A program made the translations under genes and the position numbers. A model generated the notes under the pieces. The model made no database searches. It was given only the letters and a program-made list of their open reading frames with translations, and was not told the DNA's origin. Shown here in pieces: positions 63,320-64,000 of a DNA stretch of 64,000 nt; the stretch's first letter is position 1, and every line of letters begins with the position of its first letter. Source of the DNA: JAKLQR01 sp963753165 (GTDB lineage Bacteria > Nitrospirota > Thermodesulfovibrionia > Thermodesulfovibrionales > SM23-35); contig CAVWBP010000011.1 in the NCBI GenBank assembly GCA_963753165.1, positions 1 through 64,000 of the forward strand. The letters run 5' to 3'.

Positions 63320-63717
63320 TCAGATCATGGATAACCATACATGCCTCCTTTCTTTTTGAACTTGATATCCCCTGCCGGGTTATTTTGCAGAATCCCGCAG
63401 GGGATATCATTATAAAAAGCCGGACATGCCTCTCTCGTCTCCTTCGGCAGCCCGGCTGTGCTTGTATACACTCAGCACCCTTTGCTTTCCGCCCCTTTCT
63501 CACGAAAGGTTTGGTATTATCGGGATTCTATTTCCTACTATACAGAATTCACGGTATTTGTCATTGATATTGCTCAATTCCGGGATTAACAAAAGTCAAG
63601 GCGTCCCTGCAGAGCATAGAGAAAAAACTGCTGGAATGGCCGGTTGCGGGAAATGACTGACACTGCGCACGATTACTCCGAAGGAGCAGGGAATACCGGG
63701 GCGGGTATCCAGTGGGG
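63320..63717. other. intergenic stretch with a perfect 12-bp inverted repeat
   Basis: No gene is supported. GATATCCCCTGC at 63364-63375 and GCAGGGGATATC at 63397-63408 form a perfect hairpin around a 21-base loop, without a T-run on either side long enough for a typical terminator. The remaining sequence shows no conserved frame. Confidence 0.5.
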
Positions 63718-64000
63718 TTATTGAAAAGAGTCCAGATTCAGGAGAATGGACCCGTCTTTTCTCCTCTGAATTTCATGCCGCGTCTCCAGTTCCTTCAGGA
63801 GACGGCTGAGATGCTCGGGCGTAACGGCAAGAATCTGGGCCAGTTCCTTATATTTCAATGGCAGAGTGATTTTTGCCTGTCTGTCAGCCACCTTTTTTGA
63901 AGGCATATCGGGGAGGAACCTGAACAGCATATGCTTCAGGCGTTCTTTTGCGGGAACACACCCGAGTGTCACCAGTGTTCTTGCATGATTGAATATTTCC
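63718..64000 (-). CDS. Crp/Fnr-family transcription regulator, C-terminal part (runs off window)
   Basis: The visible 94 residues read EIFNHARTLVTLGCVPAKER, then RFLPDMPSKKVADRQAKITLPL and the helix-turn-helix KELAQILAVTPEHLSRLLKELE, ending ILLNLDSFQ. This is the DNA-binding half of a Crp/Fnr regulator; the sensor half lies beyond the window. Such regulators often control anaerobic respiration genes, and the Hmc operon is nearby, but no binding site has been identified. Confidence 0.85.
   Translation of the reverse strand, partial: EIFNHARTLVTLGCVPAKERLKHMLFRFLPDMPSKKVADRQAKITLPLKYKELAQILAVTPEHLSRLLKELETRHEIQRRKDGSILLNLDSFQ

Overview
The window looks like a chromosomal piece of an anaerobic, diderm (Gram-negative) bacterium with c-type-cytochrome-based redox metabolism. 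Outer-membrane biology is shown by lpxC, a complete tol-pal cluster and a TonB-dependent receptor tail. Anaerobic energy metabolism is shown by a group 3b-like [NiFe] hydrogenase, a 16-heme cytochrome operon of the Hmc/Tmc type and tungstate uptake genes. This combination fits Nitrospirota (Thermodesulfovibrionia-like) or a deltaproteobacterial-type lineage; that placement is inference, since no rRNA gene is present.

Layout. 0-5 kb: receptor tail, a secreted duplicated-domain protein, two tandem TupA-type binding proteins, TupB and TupC. 5-7.7 kb: fluoride riboswitch with a cation/proton antiporter, then a TSUP permease. 7.7-12 kb: a decayed region with a type IIG restriction-modification remnant, an nfo gene split by a copy of TSUP 3' sequence, a winged-helix regulator, and lpxC with a degenerate copy of its own 3' end. 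12.5-28.7 kb: housekeeping genes (MTAP-type phosphorylase, NtrC-type regulator, YebC, DUF502, glmU, glmS, UvrD-type helicase, gatC, mgtE, ksgA, ftsH, YtxH). 28.8-33.4 kb: a frameshifted ETF-quinone oxidoreductase, BrnT/BrnA and MntA/HepT modules, a methyltransferase and tRNA-Ser. 33.5-39.3 kb: tolQ-tolR-tolA-tolB-pal-cpoB followed by moaA. 39.4-46.5 kb: a giant secreted beta-helix protein, tRNA-Pro, and a MurNAc-recycling pair (MurU-AmgK fusion and NamZ). 46.7-52.1 kb: hydBGDA-type hydrogenase between two near-identical 148-bp MITE-like elements, then an IS630-family transposase. 52.8-54.8 kb: DUF3024, DUF134, CGGC and NifX-like proteins. 54.8-62.6 kb: a hybrid Tmc/Hmc transmembrane redox complex. 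62.6-64 kb: a two-CW protein and a Crp/Fnr-type regulator running off the end.

Functional themes. The hydrogenase could exchange electrons between H2 and NAD(P)H in the cytoplasm. The Hmc/Tmc operon could link a periplasmic cytochrome pool to the quinone pool and a cytoplasmic HdrD-like subunit. Tungstate uptake and MoaA fit pterin-metal enzymes. GlmS, GlmU, NamZ and MurU-AmgK all feed amino-sugar nucleotides into the cell wall, and LpxC draws on the same pool.

Caveats. More than a dozen conserved genes carry single-base indels, often in homopolymers, so much of the frameshifting may be sequence error rather than biology. Short palindromic repeats are unusually abundant and several lie in frame inside genes. 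The most striking single signal is an in-frame UGA in the HmcF/TmcB-like gene at a position where cysteine is expected, followed by a SECIS-like hairpin.
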